Translations under genes and position numbers: made by a program
Notes under the pieces: generated by a model
The model's database searches: none
Told to the model about the DNA's origin: nothing
Seen by the model: the letters and a program-made list of their open reading frames with translations, nothing else
Shown: piece after piece, positions 1 to 5,871 of the stretch
Layout: each line of letters starts with the position of its first letter
Numbering within the stretch: the first letter of the stretch is position 1
From: Oligoflexia bacterium
Lineage (GTDB): Bacteria; Bdellovibrionota; JAFGOL01
Assembly: GCA_016926495.1 (NCBI GenBank)
Contig: JAFGOL010000273.1
Span: 1-6,762 of the forward strand
Direction of reading: 5' to 3'
DNA length: 6,762 bases

Positions 1-33
1 CTTTGACAATTTTACCTTTTTGTATTTTTTATA

Positions 34-87
34 TGGCCGCTTTTAGGTGCCGATCTCTGGCCGCTTTTGCGTGCCTATCGGGGACCA
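34..87. mobile_element. Probable IS21-type element end (two direct repeats)
   Basis: Two 22-base direct repeats, at 34-55 and 58-79, start every 24 bases and match at 19 of 22 positions. Both begin TGGCCGCTTTT and continue with a GTGCC core. Arrays of TGGCC-N-TTTT-N-GTGCC units at the ends are typical of IS21-family elements, where they are thought to bind the transposase. The second unit runs into CGGGGACCA, ending in CA at 86-87, which resembles the 5'-TG...CA-3' termini of that family. No istA or istB is visible. Either the element lies to the left of the window with this as its right end, or only the end remains. The family assignment rests on recall of the repeat pattern. Confidence 0.45.
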
Positions 88-96
88 AAAAACAAA

Positions 97-113
97 ACTA
101 TCAATATGATAGT
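97..113. repeat. Small perfect inverted repeat before the transposase RBS
   Basis: ACTATC (97-102) and GATAGT (108-113) form a perfect 6-bp inverted repeat around a 5-base loop. It ends immediately before the ribosome binding site AAAGGAGGTG (114-123). A weak hairpin in the leader could dampen transposase translation, or the repeat could be an operator or part of the element end. Nothing in the sequence decides between these. Confidence 0.35.
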
Positions 114-129
114 AAAGGAGGTGTACCCT

Positions 130-597
130 ATGTTGCAAGTTATCGCTAAATCAATAGTATTTCTCGGTAGAGAGAAATACGTACGAGAGCAGGAAGAAGA
201 TCCCAACTACAGGAACGGTAGCTATGTAAAAAATTACACAGTTAAGAATGTAGGAAAAATAAAAGTAGAAGTTCCTCGTGATCGTAAAGGTGAATTTAAG
301 TCAAAACTGGTTAAGAAATATGAAAGGACAGACGGTCGAATAGAGAAGGACTTAGCCATGTTGTTTTTATCCGGTTTATCAACCCGCAATTTAAGCATGC
401 TTTCCAAGAGCCTGATAGGCAAAAGCATTTCTGCCGGGGAAATATCAAGGGTAAACCAGGAACTGTTCAATGTAAACTTCTTAAAACTTATAACAGCGAT
501 AATTTCTCTTATTGTAAACGCATTGAAATTATTGGAATTTTTTTATCTGATTATTTCAAGAAACGGGGAGAGGACAAAGCTTCTCCCCGTAAAATAA
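130..597 (+). pseudogene. Truncated IS256/mutator-family transposase
   Basis: This is the N-terminal part of a mutator-type (IS256-family) DDE transposase. The ATG at 130 is chosen because AAAGGAGG lies 7-8 bases upstream; the frame is open from a TTG at 67, but that codon lies inside the IS-end repeat. From the ATG the product has 155 residues. Residues about 29-112 carry family features: the NG-Y motif followed by a VGKIKVEVPRDRKGEF segment (about residues 42-56), the GLSTRNLS helix (82-89), and SAGEISRVNQEL (101-112). After NQEL (about position 465) the similarity ends and the remaining 43 residues are hydrophobic and unrelated. Full-length relatives have about 400 residues, and the whole catalytic DDE core is absent here. 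The product cannot be an active transposase; it is most likely a deletion remnant. Confidence 0.8.
563..590. repeat. Perfect 9-bp inverted repeat, possible terminator
   Basis: ACGGGGAGA (563-571) and TCTCCCCGT (582-590) are perfect complements around a 10-base loop. They overlap the last codons of the truncated transposase frame. The stem is GC-rich, as in an intrinsic terminator, but neither strand has a clear T-run after it. It could be a weak or Rho-assisted terminator, or an inverted repeat left from the deletion. Confidence 0.4.
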
Positions 598-695
598 TCA
601 ATACGAATGAAAATTATTTATAAACTTTACACAACAAAAAACATTAGTCAAAGGAATGTAAGAATTTCATCAACTTTCTGCATGAAATAATGTGA

Positions 696-917
696 GACAG
701 AACAAAAGAGACAAGTATATTTCGTGTCTGGGTTATTGACCACTATATAGGTAGTATTGTTGAAGTAGAAGGTGACCCTTGGTTAGGTGAGGAATCTGCT
801 AAAGATGCTTTAGAAAAGTATTTTGCAAAGAATCCTGCAAAGTCGGTAACAGATTATGATATTGGTGGATACATTGAAGAAGTTAAACTTTCACTCGGAA
901 TTAACCCTAGAGGTTAG
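696..917 (+). pseudogene. 3' fragment of an unidentified gene
   Basis: A frame of 73 sense codons is open from just after a TGA (693-695) to TAG (915-917). It contains no ATG, GTG or TTG codon. Its composition looks like a real protein: a mixed N-terminal part (FRVWVIDHYIGSIVEVEGDP), then a charged helical segment with WLGEESAKDALEKYF, then DYDIGGYIEEVKLSLGINPRG at the end. I do not recognise the family. The lack of a start, the stops just upstream in all three frames, and the neighbouring transposase remnant suggest the 5' end was lost to a rearrangement. The rest of the 598-1030 interval shows no convincing gene. Confidence 0.45.
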
Positions 918-971
918 ATAAAATATTGATTGGAACTGTCTTCGAAATGTCTTCCTGTTGTCCAAAAGGAT

Positions 972-1002
972 AAAAATAACAACGGGTTACAAAGACGCCG
1001 TT
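972..1002 (-). terminator. Weak candidate terminator downstream of the LRR gene
   Basis: Read on the minus strand, AACGG (revcomp of 998-1002) pairs with CCGTT (revcomp of 981-985) across a 12-base loop, and a run of five T (revcomp of 972-976) follows four bases later. It lies about 30 bases beyond the stop codon of the LRR protein gene, the right place for its terminator. The 5-bp stem is weak, so this is tentative. Confidence 0.25.
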
Positions 1003-1030
1003 TATCGCTCCAAAAATAATTCCGTTTTTT

Positions 1031-2359
1031 TCACTTTGGAATTTCTATCCTGCTGTGGAAAAGGTCCTTTACCCAGCCCTGAAAGCGATCTCTGATTGAT
1101 TGATCTTCCTTTTCGTTCGATTCCAGTTCGGGGTCGTAAATTGTGATGTCTTTTTCATTTTCAAAATTAAATCGGGACATCGCAGGCCCAAGTAAGCACG
1201 AATTTTTACTGAGCCATATTTCCTGATTTTCAAAAATATAAAAATAAAGCAGGGTTTCGTAATAATCACATATTTCTTCGGGTATTTCGCGCAGGTAGTT
1301 ATTATTGAGTTTCAGGGTTTCAAGCCTGGCGCCCCCGAGTCTTTCGGCGAACTCGCTGTAAGGCGGTATTGTAAAATTTGTAAGTTGATTGGAGCCCAAA
1401 TCAAGTTCTTTCAGATTCAAATAATAAAAAAGTTCTCCTGTATCAATAATATAATTTCGGCGCAGCCTGAGGACGGCAAGGTTGTTCAGGTTTGCGTTCA
1501 GCAGTCCTGCGACGCTGCTTATGCGGTTGTTATTTGCTTCGATTATTCTAAGCTGCGGGTTAGCCAGACCTTCAAGTGTTATTAAGAGGTTGTCGTTAAT
1601 ATATAACTGGCGAAGATTTCCGAAACTTGAGACAGGAGTCAGTTCCTCGATTTCATTCGTGCTTACATCGAGTACCTTAAGATTTTTAAGCGGTGCTTCT
1701 CCGGGTGAAGCGGGCGGAGCAAGTTCTTGCAGGCTCGCAAGCTCGCAGTTTTTTGCGATAAGCGTTTCCAGCTTACCGCATTTTGTTATTTCACCCGGGT
1801 TTTTGATAAGGTTTCCGCTGACGTCCAGGTATCTTAATTCAGCCAGTTCTTCAATACCGTTTAAATCTGACAATAAGTTATAGGAAATATTGAGTTCTTC
1901 AAGAAAATATAACTTTTGTATACCACGCAGGTTTTCAATGCTGTTATAACTTACATCAAGCCGTTTCAGGCTTTTTGCCAACTTTCCTATTCCGTAAGCG
2001 TTGCCCAGATGGACCGAGATTAATGTAAGATCTTGCAGGTAGTTTAAATTGTTAAGGTTATGGAGCCTTATATTAACTTTTATGAAATGGTATAACCCGG
2101 GTTCTTTTGTCTCCGGCCTGATTGTAAGGCTTTTCAAATTTTTGAACTGGTTAAAATCAAGCTTCGCAATAAAGTCTTTATTAAAGACATTGAATTTACA
2201 CACCAGTTGTTTTACCTGTTGTTTTTCTTCAAAAGTGAGTTTATTGTCCTCATCACAGATGTAATTACGATTTGACGGGTCGGCAGGGTCTTCTAATCTG
2301 GCTTGTCCGAACATACTGGCTGAAGAAAAAAGCATGAGAATCAGTAATAGATATTTCAT
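1031..2359 (-). CDS. Secreted leucine-rich-repeat protein
   Basis: A 442-residue exported protein built mainly of leucine-rich repeats, so probably a binding or scaffold surface rather than an enzyme. Residues 1-20 are a signal peptide (MKY, a long hydrophobic run, then SSASMFGQA), with cleavage likely near 18-20. A cap with C35 and C54 follows. From about L108 to Y367 there are some eleven repeats of about 22 residues of the SDS22/internalin-like type, such as LKRLDVSYNSIENLRGIQKL. Two repeats carry insertions: proline-rich APPASPGEAPL near 214-224, and about 14 residues near 331-344. The tail (395-442) is acidic, then mixed-charge, with no membrane anchor or LPXTG signal seen. Six cysteines in all (35, 54, 194, 205, 364, 388) could form disulfides. 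The ATG is preceded by AGGGAGA (revcomp of 2371-2377) at rather long spacing. It is transcribed divergently from the secreted protein gene at 2533. Ligand and function are unknown. Confidence 0.85.
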   Translation of the reverse strand: MKYLLLILMLFSSASMFGQARLEDPADPSNRNYICDEDNKLTFEEKQQVKQLVCKFNVFNKDFIAKLDFNQFKNLKSLTIRPETKEPGLYHFIKVNIRLHNLNNLNYLQDLTLISVHLGNAYGIGKLAKSLKRLDVSYNSIENLRGIQKLYFLEELNISYNLLSDLNGIEELAELRYLDVSGNLIKNPGEITKCGKLETLIAKNCELASLQELAPPASPGEAPLKNLKVLDVSTNEIEELTPVSSFGNLRQLYINDNLLITLEGLANPQLRIIEANNNRISSVAGLLNANLNNLAVLRLRRNYIIDTGELFYYLNLKELDLGSNQLTNFTIPPYSEFAERLGGARLETLKLNNNYLREIPEEICDYYETLLYFYIFENQEIWLSKNSCLLGPAMSRFNFENEKDITIYDPELESNEKEDQSIRDRFQGWVKDLFHSRIEIPK

Positions 2360-2391
2360 TGATTATATTATCTCCCTTTGTATAAGTACTC

Positions 2392-2419
2392 TGTATCGCA
2401 AATACGCCCTTAATGTCAA
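2392..2419 (-). promoter_or_regulatory. Candidate promoter for the LRR gene
   Basis: On the minus strand, a perfect TTGACA -35 box (revcomp of 2414-2419) is followed after 16 bases by GATACA (revcomp of 2392-2397), a poor -10 match (3 of 6). Transcription would start around 2385, giving a short leader that includes the ribosome binding site of the LRR gene. Position and the perfect -35 box support it; the weak -10 box limits confidence. Confidence 0.35.
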
Positions 2420-2448
2420 CGTAATATATACAAAATTTATATTAAGAA

Positions 2449-2477
2449 AAGACACGCGTATTCGGGTCGTGTAAAAT
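2449..2477 (+). promoter_or_regulatory. Candidate promoter for the secreted protein gene at 2533
   Basis: AAGACA (2449-2454, four of six to TTGACA) and TAAAAT (2472-2477, five of six to TATAAT) are separated by an ideal 17 bases. Transcription would start near 2485, just upstream of the leader ORF at 2501 and the gene at 2533. It lies about 30 bases from the divergent LRR candidate promoter, so one regulator bound between them could affect both genes. Confidence 0.45.
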
Positions 2478-2500
2478 AGTAAAAAAAGCAGGGGTATCCG

Positions 2501-2530
2501 ATGAATATTCTTAAACGGGATTATTTTTAA
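2501..2530 (+). CDS. Nine-codon leader ORF
   Basis: ATG at 2501 opens a frame encoding MNILKRDYF, ending in TAA at 2528-2530. An AGGGG ribosome binding site (2490-2494) lies six bases upstream, better placed than anything before the next gene. The TAA ends only two bases before the ATG at 2533, so ribosomes finishing here could restart on the secreted protein gene. The peptide has no runs of one amino acid, so attenuation by amino-acid starvation is not suggested. It may simply be a chance ORF. Confidence 0.35.
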   Translation: MNILKRDYF

Positions 2531-2532
2531 AA

Positions 2533-3177
2533 ATGCTGAGTAAAATGACCGGCCTGTTGCTGTTTCTTACGGTTATTTCAGCCCCGCTTTACGCGGAAAA
2601 AGTCGCTGATTACGAAGCCGCCTGTAAAAGAATAACGGGCGTGTATGGCTTAAAGGGCGGCAGTACCTGTACCTGTCTTGCAACATTCAGGGATATACCG
2701 GTTTTTAATAATCCGGCCGGCGATAATTGCGTCGGGCTTGCGGTGCTGAAATATAAAAACACGCACAATGGCTACAGCGAGGGTGACGCTGAAGAGTACA
2801 GGACCGGCTTCGTTAACTTTATGGAAGAGTACTATGTCTATTCGGCTTCTTCATTGTCGCAAAGGCAATGCAGGGATATTTATAAGTCCATGTTTTCCCA
2901 ATTTTTAAAAATAAAGCCCAAGAATATTTTTATAAATAAGGTTGAAGAGCTTTTGAATAATTTTTTTAAAGTCTCAATGATTGATTACGACGAAAAACCC
3001 CCCTTGCCTAAAAACAGGTATTCGTCTTCAAGGGCAATATTCAGGGATTTGCTTTTAAACCGCAAACCCGTGAAAAAAATATGTAAATCCGTAAATCCGC
3101 ATTTTTCCGCAATGACCAGGATCATAATAGAGCCTGTTTTTAAAGCGGCATTACAGCAGTATCAGAAAAAGAAATAA
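2533..3177 (+). CDS. Secreted six-cysteine protein of unknown function
   Basis: A 214-residue protein that I do not recognise. Residues 1-21 form a clear signal peptide, with a hydrophobic core (GLLLFLTVISAPL) and a cleavage site after LYA before EKVADYE, so the mature protein of about 193 residues is exported. Six cysteines remain (31, 46, 48, 66, 113, 184); the CTC pair at 46-48 lies in a glycine-rich stretch, and an even number suits disulfides in an oxidising compartment. The second half looks helical and basic, ending in QQYQKKK. There is no further membrane segment or lipobox. The start is poorly served by its own ribosome binding site, so translation may depend on the leader ORF ending two bases earlier. 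The gene ends in tandem stops (TAA TAG) and converges on nadE with a 45-base gap. Its divergent partner is also secreted and also has six cysteines, but a shared role is only a guess. Confidence 0.8.
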   Translation: MLSKMTGLLLFLTVISAPLYAEKVADYEAACKRITGVYGLKGGSTCTCLATFRDIPVFNNPAGDNCVGLAVLKYKNTHNGYSEGDAEEYRTGFVNFMEEYYVYSASSLSQRQCRDIYKSMFSQFLKIKPKNIFINKVEELLNNFFKVSMIDYDEKPPLPKNRYSSSRAIFRDLLLNRKPVKKICKSVNPHFSAMTRIIIEPVFKAALQQYQKKK

Positions 3178-3222
3178 TAGTGAAGATTATGTTGGCCGCG
3201 GCGAAATTAAAAAAATGCGGAG

Positions 3223-4857
3223 TTAACTGAATTTGTGAACAACGGGATATCTTCTGTCCAGGACAAAACTGAAATCAGAAACCTTTATTACCGGTGGAAG
3301 CTGGCGTCTTTTAAATTCGTTTACGTATACCAGGCGCGCTACCCTGTTTACCAGTTCAACGTCGTAATTCAGCTTACCGGCGATAAATCCGGCCGGTTTT
3401 TTTTCGTCTATGTAGAGTTTGAGTATTGCGTCAAGGACTTCATATTCAGGCAGGCTGTCTGAATCTTTCTGCTCAAACCTTAATTCAGCGCTCGGGGCCT
3501 TCTCTATAATTTCCTTTGGTATTATTTCGCCTGGTCTATTTATATATTTTGCCAACTCGTACACCTGTGTCTTGTATAGATCGCCGATAGGAGCTATCGC
3601 GCCGCAGGTATCCCCGTATAAGGTACAATACCCGACCGCTATCTCCGACTTATTGCCGGTCGCGATCAGAATTTTCCCGTCGGACATATTGGAATGGGCC
3701 ATCAGTATTAAGGCCCTGAGCCTGGGTTGAATGTTTTCCAGCGCCAGGCCTTCCGGTTTGTTCCCGGTAAAAGCCGAATAATCATTACAAAACTGATCAA
3801 AAATACCTTCGATGGGTACCGTTAGTAATTCCACCCCCAGGTTTTTGCATAGTTTCTTACTATGCTCAACGCTGCCCCTGCTTGAATATTTGCTCGGCAT
3901 GGTTATACAGGTGACATTTTTTTCACCCACGGCCCTGGCGGCCAGTACCGCGCAAAGAGCGCTGTCTATGCCCCCGCTGGAGCCTACAATGACGCCTTTA
4001 TGCCCTGTTTTATTTACGTAATCCCTGATGCCCAGAACAATGGCGTTATGGATGTTATCAAGATCGCTTTTGGCGTCTTCCGTTATGTACCGTGTTGAAT
4101 TTATATCGCCTATTACTATATCCTCCCTAAATGAAGCTGCCGAGGCAATAACCTTGCCGGAACCGGAATAAAGCCTGCTGTTGCCGTCAAAAACAATGGA
4201 ATCATTGGCGCCGACGTAATTTACGATGGCAAAAGGAACTTTCCATTTATCTATGTAAGTTTTTATGATCTCTTCGCGTTTTTTCTCCTTTGTAATATCA
4301 AAAGGTGACGCTGAAATGTTGATCAAAAGGTCAACGCCCTTTTGGCAGAGATTGTCAACCGGGTTTTTATCGTATAAATTATTTGTGCCCGACCCGGCGC
4401 TCCACATGTCTTCGCAAATGGAAAGCCCGATGCGCGAACCCTTGTATACAATAACCCCGGTATCCATGCGGGCCGGTTCAAAATACCGCCTTTCATCAAA
4501 GAGTTTGTATGTGGGGAGCAACTGTTTGTTGACAATAGCCTTTACCTCTCCGTTACATACAAAGTAAGCCGAATTATGAAGCCCCTTGCCGCTGGAAGTA
4601 TGCCTGCTTATGCCTCCGAATATTACGGCAGTGGATTTTATGGAAGGAACAAGTTTTTTATATATCAGGTCCAACTGCTTTTGGACAAAGTCCTCGCGTT
4701 CTACTATATCAAGGGGAGAATAACCTGTTATATAAAGTTCAGGAAAGATCAGAAGATCGGCCTTACTCTGATATTTATTATAAATATCCAGCAACCCTGA
4801 AACATTGTTTTCAAGATCTCCCACAACAGTGTTTACCTGGCACATGGCTAGTTTCAT
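3223..4857 (-). CDS. nadE: Glutamine-dependent NAD+ synthetase
   Basis: Catalyses the last step of NAD+ synthesis: ATP-dependent amidation of deamido-NAD+ (nicotinate adenine dinucleotide), using ammonia released from glutamine. It is the two-domain cytosolic form. From the chosen ATG (544 residues), the N-terminal nitrilase-type glutaminase domain (about 1-260) has the Glu-Lys-Cys triad: E40 in FPELYITGY, K111 in NKQLLPTY and C148 in GLSICEDMW. The C-terminal synthetase domain has the pyrophosphate-binding loop SGGIDS (294-299), LENIQPRLRALILM (373-386), the GNKSE motif (401-405), GAIAPIGDLYKTQVY, KAPSAELRFEQKDSDSLPEY, and a final DRRYP. All key residues are present and the length is normal, so it should be active. 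ATG 4857 is preferred over a TTG nine codons upstream because AAGGA sits eight bases before it and the protein then begins MKLAMCQVN, as is usual for the family. It is apparently transcribed alone; no convincing promoter or terminator was found. Confidence 0.96.
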   Translation of the reverse strand: MKLAMCQVNTVVGDLENNVSGLLDIYNKYQSKADLLIFPELYITGYSPLDIVEREDFVQKQLDLIYKKLVPSIKSTAVIFGGISRHTSSGKGLHNSAYFVCNGEVKAIVNKQLLPTYKLFDERRYFEPARMDTGVIVYKGSRIGLSICEDMWSAGSGTNNLYDKNPVDNLCQKGVDLLINISASPFDITKEKKREEIIKTYIDKWKVPFAIVNYVGANDSIVFDGNSRLYSGSGKVIASAASFREDIVIGDINSTRYITEDAKSDLDNIHNAIVLGIRDYVNKTGHKGVIVGSSGGIDSALCAVLAARAVGEKNVTCITMPSKYSSRGSVEHSKKLCKNLGVELLTVPIEGIFDQFCNDYSAFTGNKPEGLALENIQPRLRALILMAHSNMSDGKILIATGNKSEIAVGYCTLYGDTCGAIAPIGDLYKTQVYELAKYINRPGEIIPKEIIEKAPSAELRFEQKDSDSLPEYEVLDAILKLYIDEKKPAGFIAGKLNYDVELVNRVARLVYVNEFKRRQLPPVIKVSDFSFVLDRRYPVVHKFS

Positions 4858-4923
4858 CTTGTTTTTCCTTATATTATCCTGCAAGAAAAAAGAACAGATT
4901 AATTATTATTTACGGTAAGGTCT

Positions 4924-4960
4924 CGTTGCCTGTTGCTTTCTGTTATGCTCTGTTTTGCCG
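4924..4960. repeat. CTGTT repeats phased every 10 bp
   Basis: CTGTT occurs at 4930, 4940 and 4950, each followed within a few bases by GC, with an exact 10-base period. A related CGTTGCC precedes them at 4924. The spacing is about one helical turn, as for protein-binding repeats lined up on one face of DNA. It lies between nadE and the accessory genes to the right. The units are short and chance is possible. Confidence 0.4.
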
Positions 4961-4964
4961 TATT

Positions 4965-5009
4965 TTGGGGTGTGTTAGTACAAATTTAGTACACGGTTTT
5001 TACCCCCAA
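4965..5009. repeat. Imperfect palindrome with paired TTAGTAC repeats
   Basis: TTAGTAC occurs at 4975-4981 and 4986-4992, an 11-base spacing; the core GTAC-AAATTT-A-GTAC is also nearly palindromic. The core is flanked by an outer inverted repeat, TTGGGG (4965-4970) with CCCCAA (5004-5009). A third TAGTACA lies at 5053-5059, inside the next reading frame. Such nested symmetry suits a recombination or attachment site, or an operator. No recombinase gene is in the window, so its role stays open. Confidence 0.4.
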
Positions 5010-5045
5010 GTGCCTGGAACTGCAAAATAATCAGGTGGGGTGTTT

Positions 5046-5267
5046 ATGCGGAGTAGTACAAAAATCACGGGAGCCTAAAAACCGGATATTAACGCTTTTA
5101 TAGACGCTCATGAGCGAATATCAAGGAATTTAAGGATGCTGGAAAGTCTTTTGAAGAAGTATACGGACAGCGAATACGAGTTTTTAGATGGCATATCAGG
5201 GGTGCTTACGGACTATCTTACAGAGTTTGAGAATATAACTGAAAAATATCTGGAAGCTAATCCTTAG
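5046..5267 (+). pseudogene. Small helical protein gene with in-frame TAA
   Basis: ATG 5046, with an AGGTGGGG ribosome binding site five bases upstream, opens a frame that hits TAA at codon 11 (5076-5078) and then stays open in the same frame to TAG at 5265-5267, giving 73 sense positions if the TAA is ignored. The part after the TAA looks like real protein: DINAFIDAHERISRNLRMLE, then LLKKYTDSEYEFLDGISG, then an acidic helical end TEFENITEKYLEANP. The first ten residues are MRSSTKITGA. One change, GAA to TAA, would explain the stop. Alternatively, translation may begin at ATG 5136, which has AAGGA eight bases before it, giving an intact 43-residue protein. I do not recognise the family. Its last 11 bases overlap the end of the convergent gene at 5257. 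Confidence 0.5.
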
Positions 5268-5589
5268 TTTCACCTGTTGACGGGTTTACATAAAAAGTTC
5301 TTCCGGCAGCTCCCTGGGATTCGCCCGGGGATAGATTTATAATATAAAAACCGTTATCTTCACTGGTTCCTTTATACTCAAGCATGGACTTATCAAGATC
5401 ATATTTATCAGAAACCTTGTTTATTGCTTGCTCAGGGGAAATTTTCGCATAGGTTATTTTATCTTTGCCTGTAATGTTTGCGTTTTGGGATTTTGGTTTA
5501 TGAATAGAGTAGCCTATCAAGAGAGATAGAATGATTACAGCAATTATTATTAAGCCCTCTGAAACAGTTAAAAATTTAATTATTTTCAT
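5257..5589 (-). CDS. Membrane-anchored protein with PepSY-like domain
   Basis: A 110-residue protein with one N-terminal membrane segment (about residues 9-28, GLIIIAVIILSLLIGYSI) and a soluble part outside the membrane. Residues about 50-108 read ISPEQAINKVSDKY..., then an aromatic strand FYIINLSPG, then FYVNPSTGETKD. That order (helix beginning ISPEQA, then strands, ending in a NPSTGE turn) resembles PepSY domains, which are suspected of inhibiting proteases or modulating partner proteins; this is a fold-level impression. The gene starts 12 bases after the transglycosylase stop, with GGGGTG five bases before the ATG, so it is the last gene of that operon. Its position next to a wall-cutting enzyme makes a regulatory or protective role conceivable, but this is inference only. 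Confidence 0.7.
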   Translation of the reverse strand: MKIIKFLTVSEGLIIIAVIILSLLIGYSIHKPKSQNANITGKDKITYAKISPEQAINKVSDKYDLDKSMLEYKGTSEDNGFYIINLSPGESQGAAGRTFYVNPSTGETKD

Positions 5590-5601
5590 AAGTTCACCCC
5601 G

Positions 5602-5871
5602 TTAATTGTCTTTCCATGGAGTATTTTTATATATTTGCCAGAAATTATAATCCCTATTGTCGCTCCCCGTTCTATACCTGTGTATATTAGCAGTTCCTGC
5701 GTTATACCCCGAATAAGTAGCTCTTGCTAAGTTTTCTTCGTATTTATTAGAACCTCTGTCGCCTTCGTTTTGTCCATTCCTGTTTTTTCTTAAGGCAGCA
5801 GTATAACTTTTTTTTGCTATATCAATTCCGGCATCAATATTATATTTCCAGTCGCTCTTGATTTTTATCAT
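5602..5871 (-). CDS. Lytic transglycosylase, C-terminal part after frameshift
   Basis: This frame carries the second half of the lytic transglycosylase whose first half ends at 5840. The 89-residue frame formally begins at ATG 5871, but no proper ribosome binding site precedes it and the first residues are probably not a natural start. Its content continues the fold exactly where the first half breaks off: SDWKYNIDAGIDIAKKSY is the helix that follows the GLMQI motif in SLT-type enzymes, and ATYSGYNAGTANIHRYR contains the YNAG motif that helps form the substrate groove. The end, NFWQIYKNTPWKDN, resembles the C-termini of this group. Dropping one A from the A5 run (T5 at 5862-5866) joins the halves as QINDKIKSDW, giving one 220-residue protein. 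Alone, this half lacks the catalytic glutamate and would be inactive. Confidence 0.7.
   Translation of the reverse strand: MIKIKSDWKYNIDAGIDIAKKSYTAALRKNRNGQNEGDRGSNKYEENLARATYSGYNAGTANIHRYRTGSDNRDYNFWQIYKNTPWKDN

Noticed and set aside
34..79. The two 22-base repeats as the start of a CRISPR array.
   Set aside because: Only two units, separated by two or three bases rather than a spacer, with no cas genes.
67..129. A TTG start for the transposase stub at 67.
   Set aside because: That codon lies inside the IS-end repeat; the ATG at 130 has a near-perfect AAAGGAGGTG site.
607..690. A 27-codon plus-strand ORF beginning MKIIYKLYTT.
   Set aside because: No ribosome binding site, low-complexity AT-rich content, and position in element debris; it cannot be told from chance.
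1385..2264. Several plus-strand open frames opposite the LRR gene (such as 1482-1883).
   Set aside because: They lie antisense to a well-supported gene, have no protein-like motifs or ribosome binding sites, and arise from the repetitive codon pattern of the LRRs.
3178..3222. GCCGCGGC palindrome between the convergent genes as a terminator.
   Set aside because: The 8-base palindrome has no loop and no properly placed T-run on either strand.
3235..4800. Open frames on the plus strand, and one in another minus frame, across nadE.
   Set aside because: The nadE frame contains every catalytic motif across its whole length; the others show no motifs and are shadow frames.
4858..4884. A TTG start for nadE nine codons upstream of the chosen ATG.
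   Set aside because: No ribosome binding site precedes the TTG, while AAGGA is placed eight bases before the ATG at 4857, and family members usually begin at that point.
5862..5866. Programmed frameshifting or transcriptional slippage at the A5 run in the transglycosylase.
   Set aside because: Five A residues are short for slippage, and no stimulatory stem or heptamer for the required +1 shift is evident; a simple indel is the better explanation.
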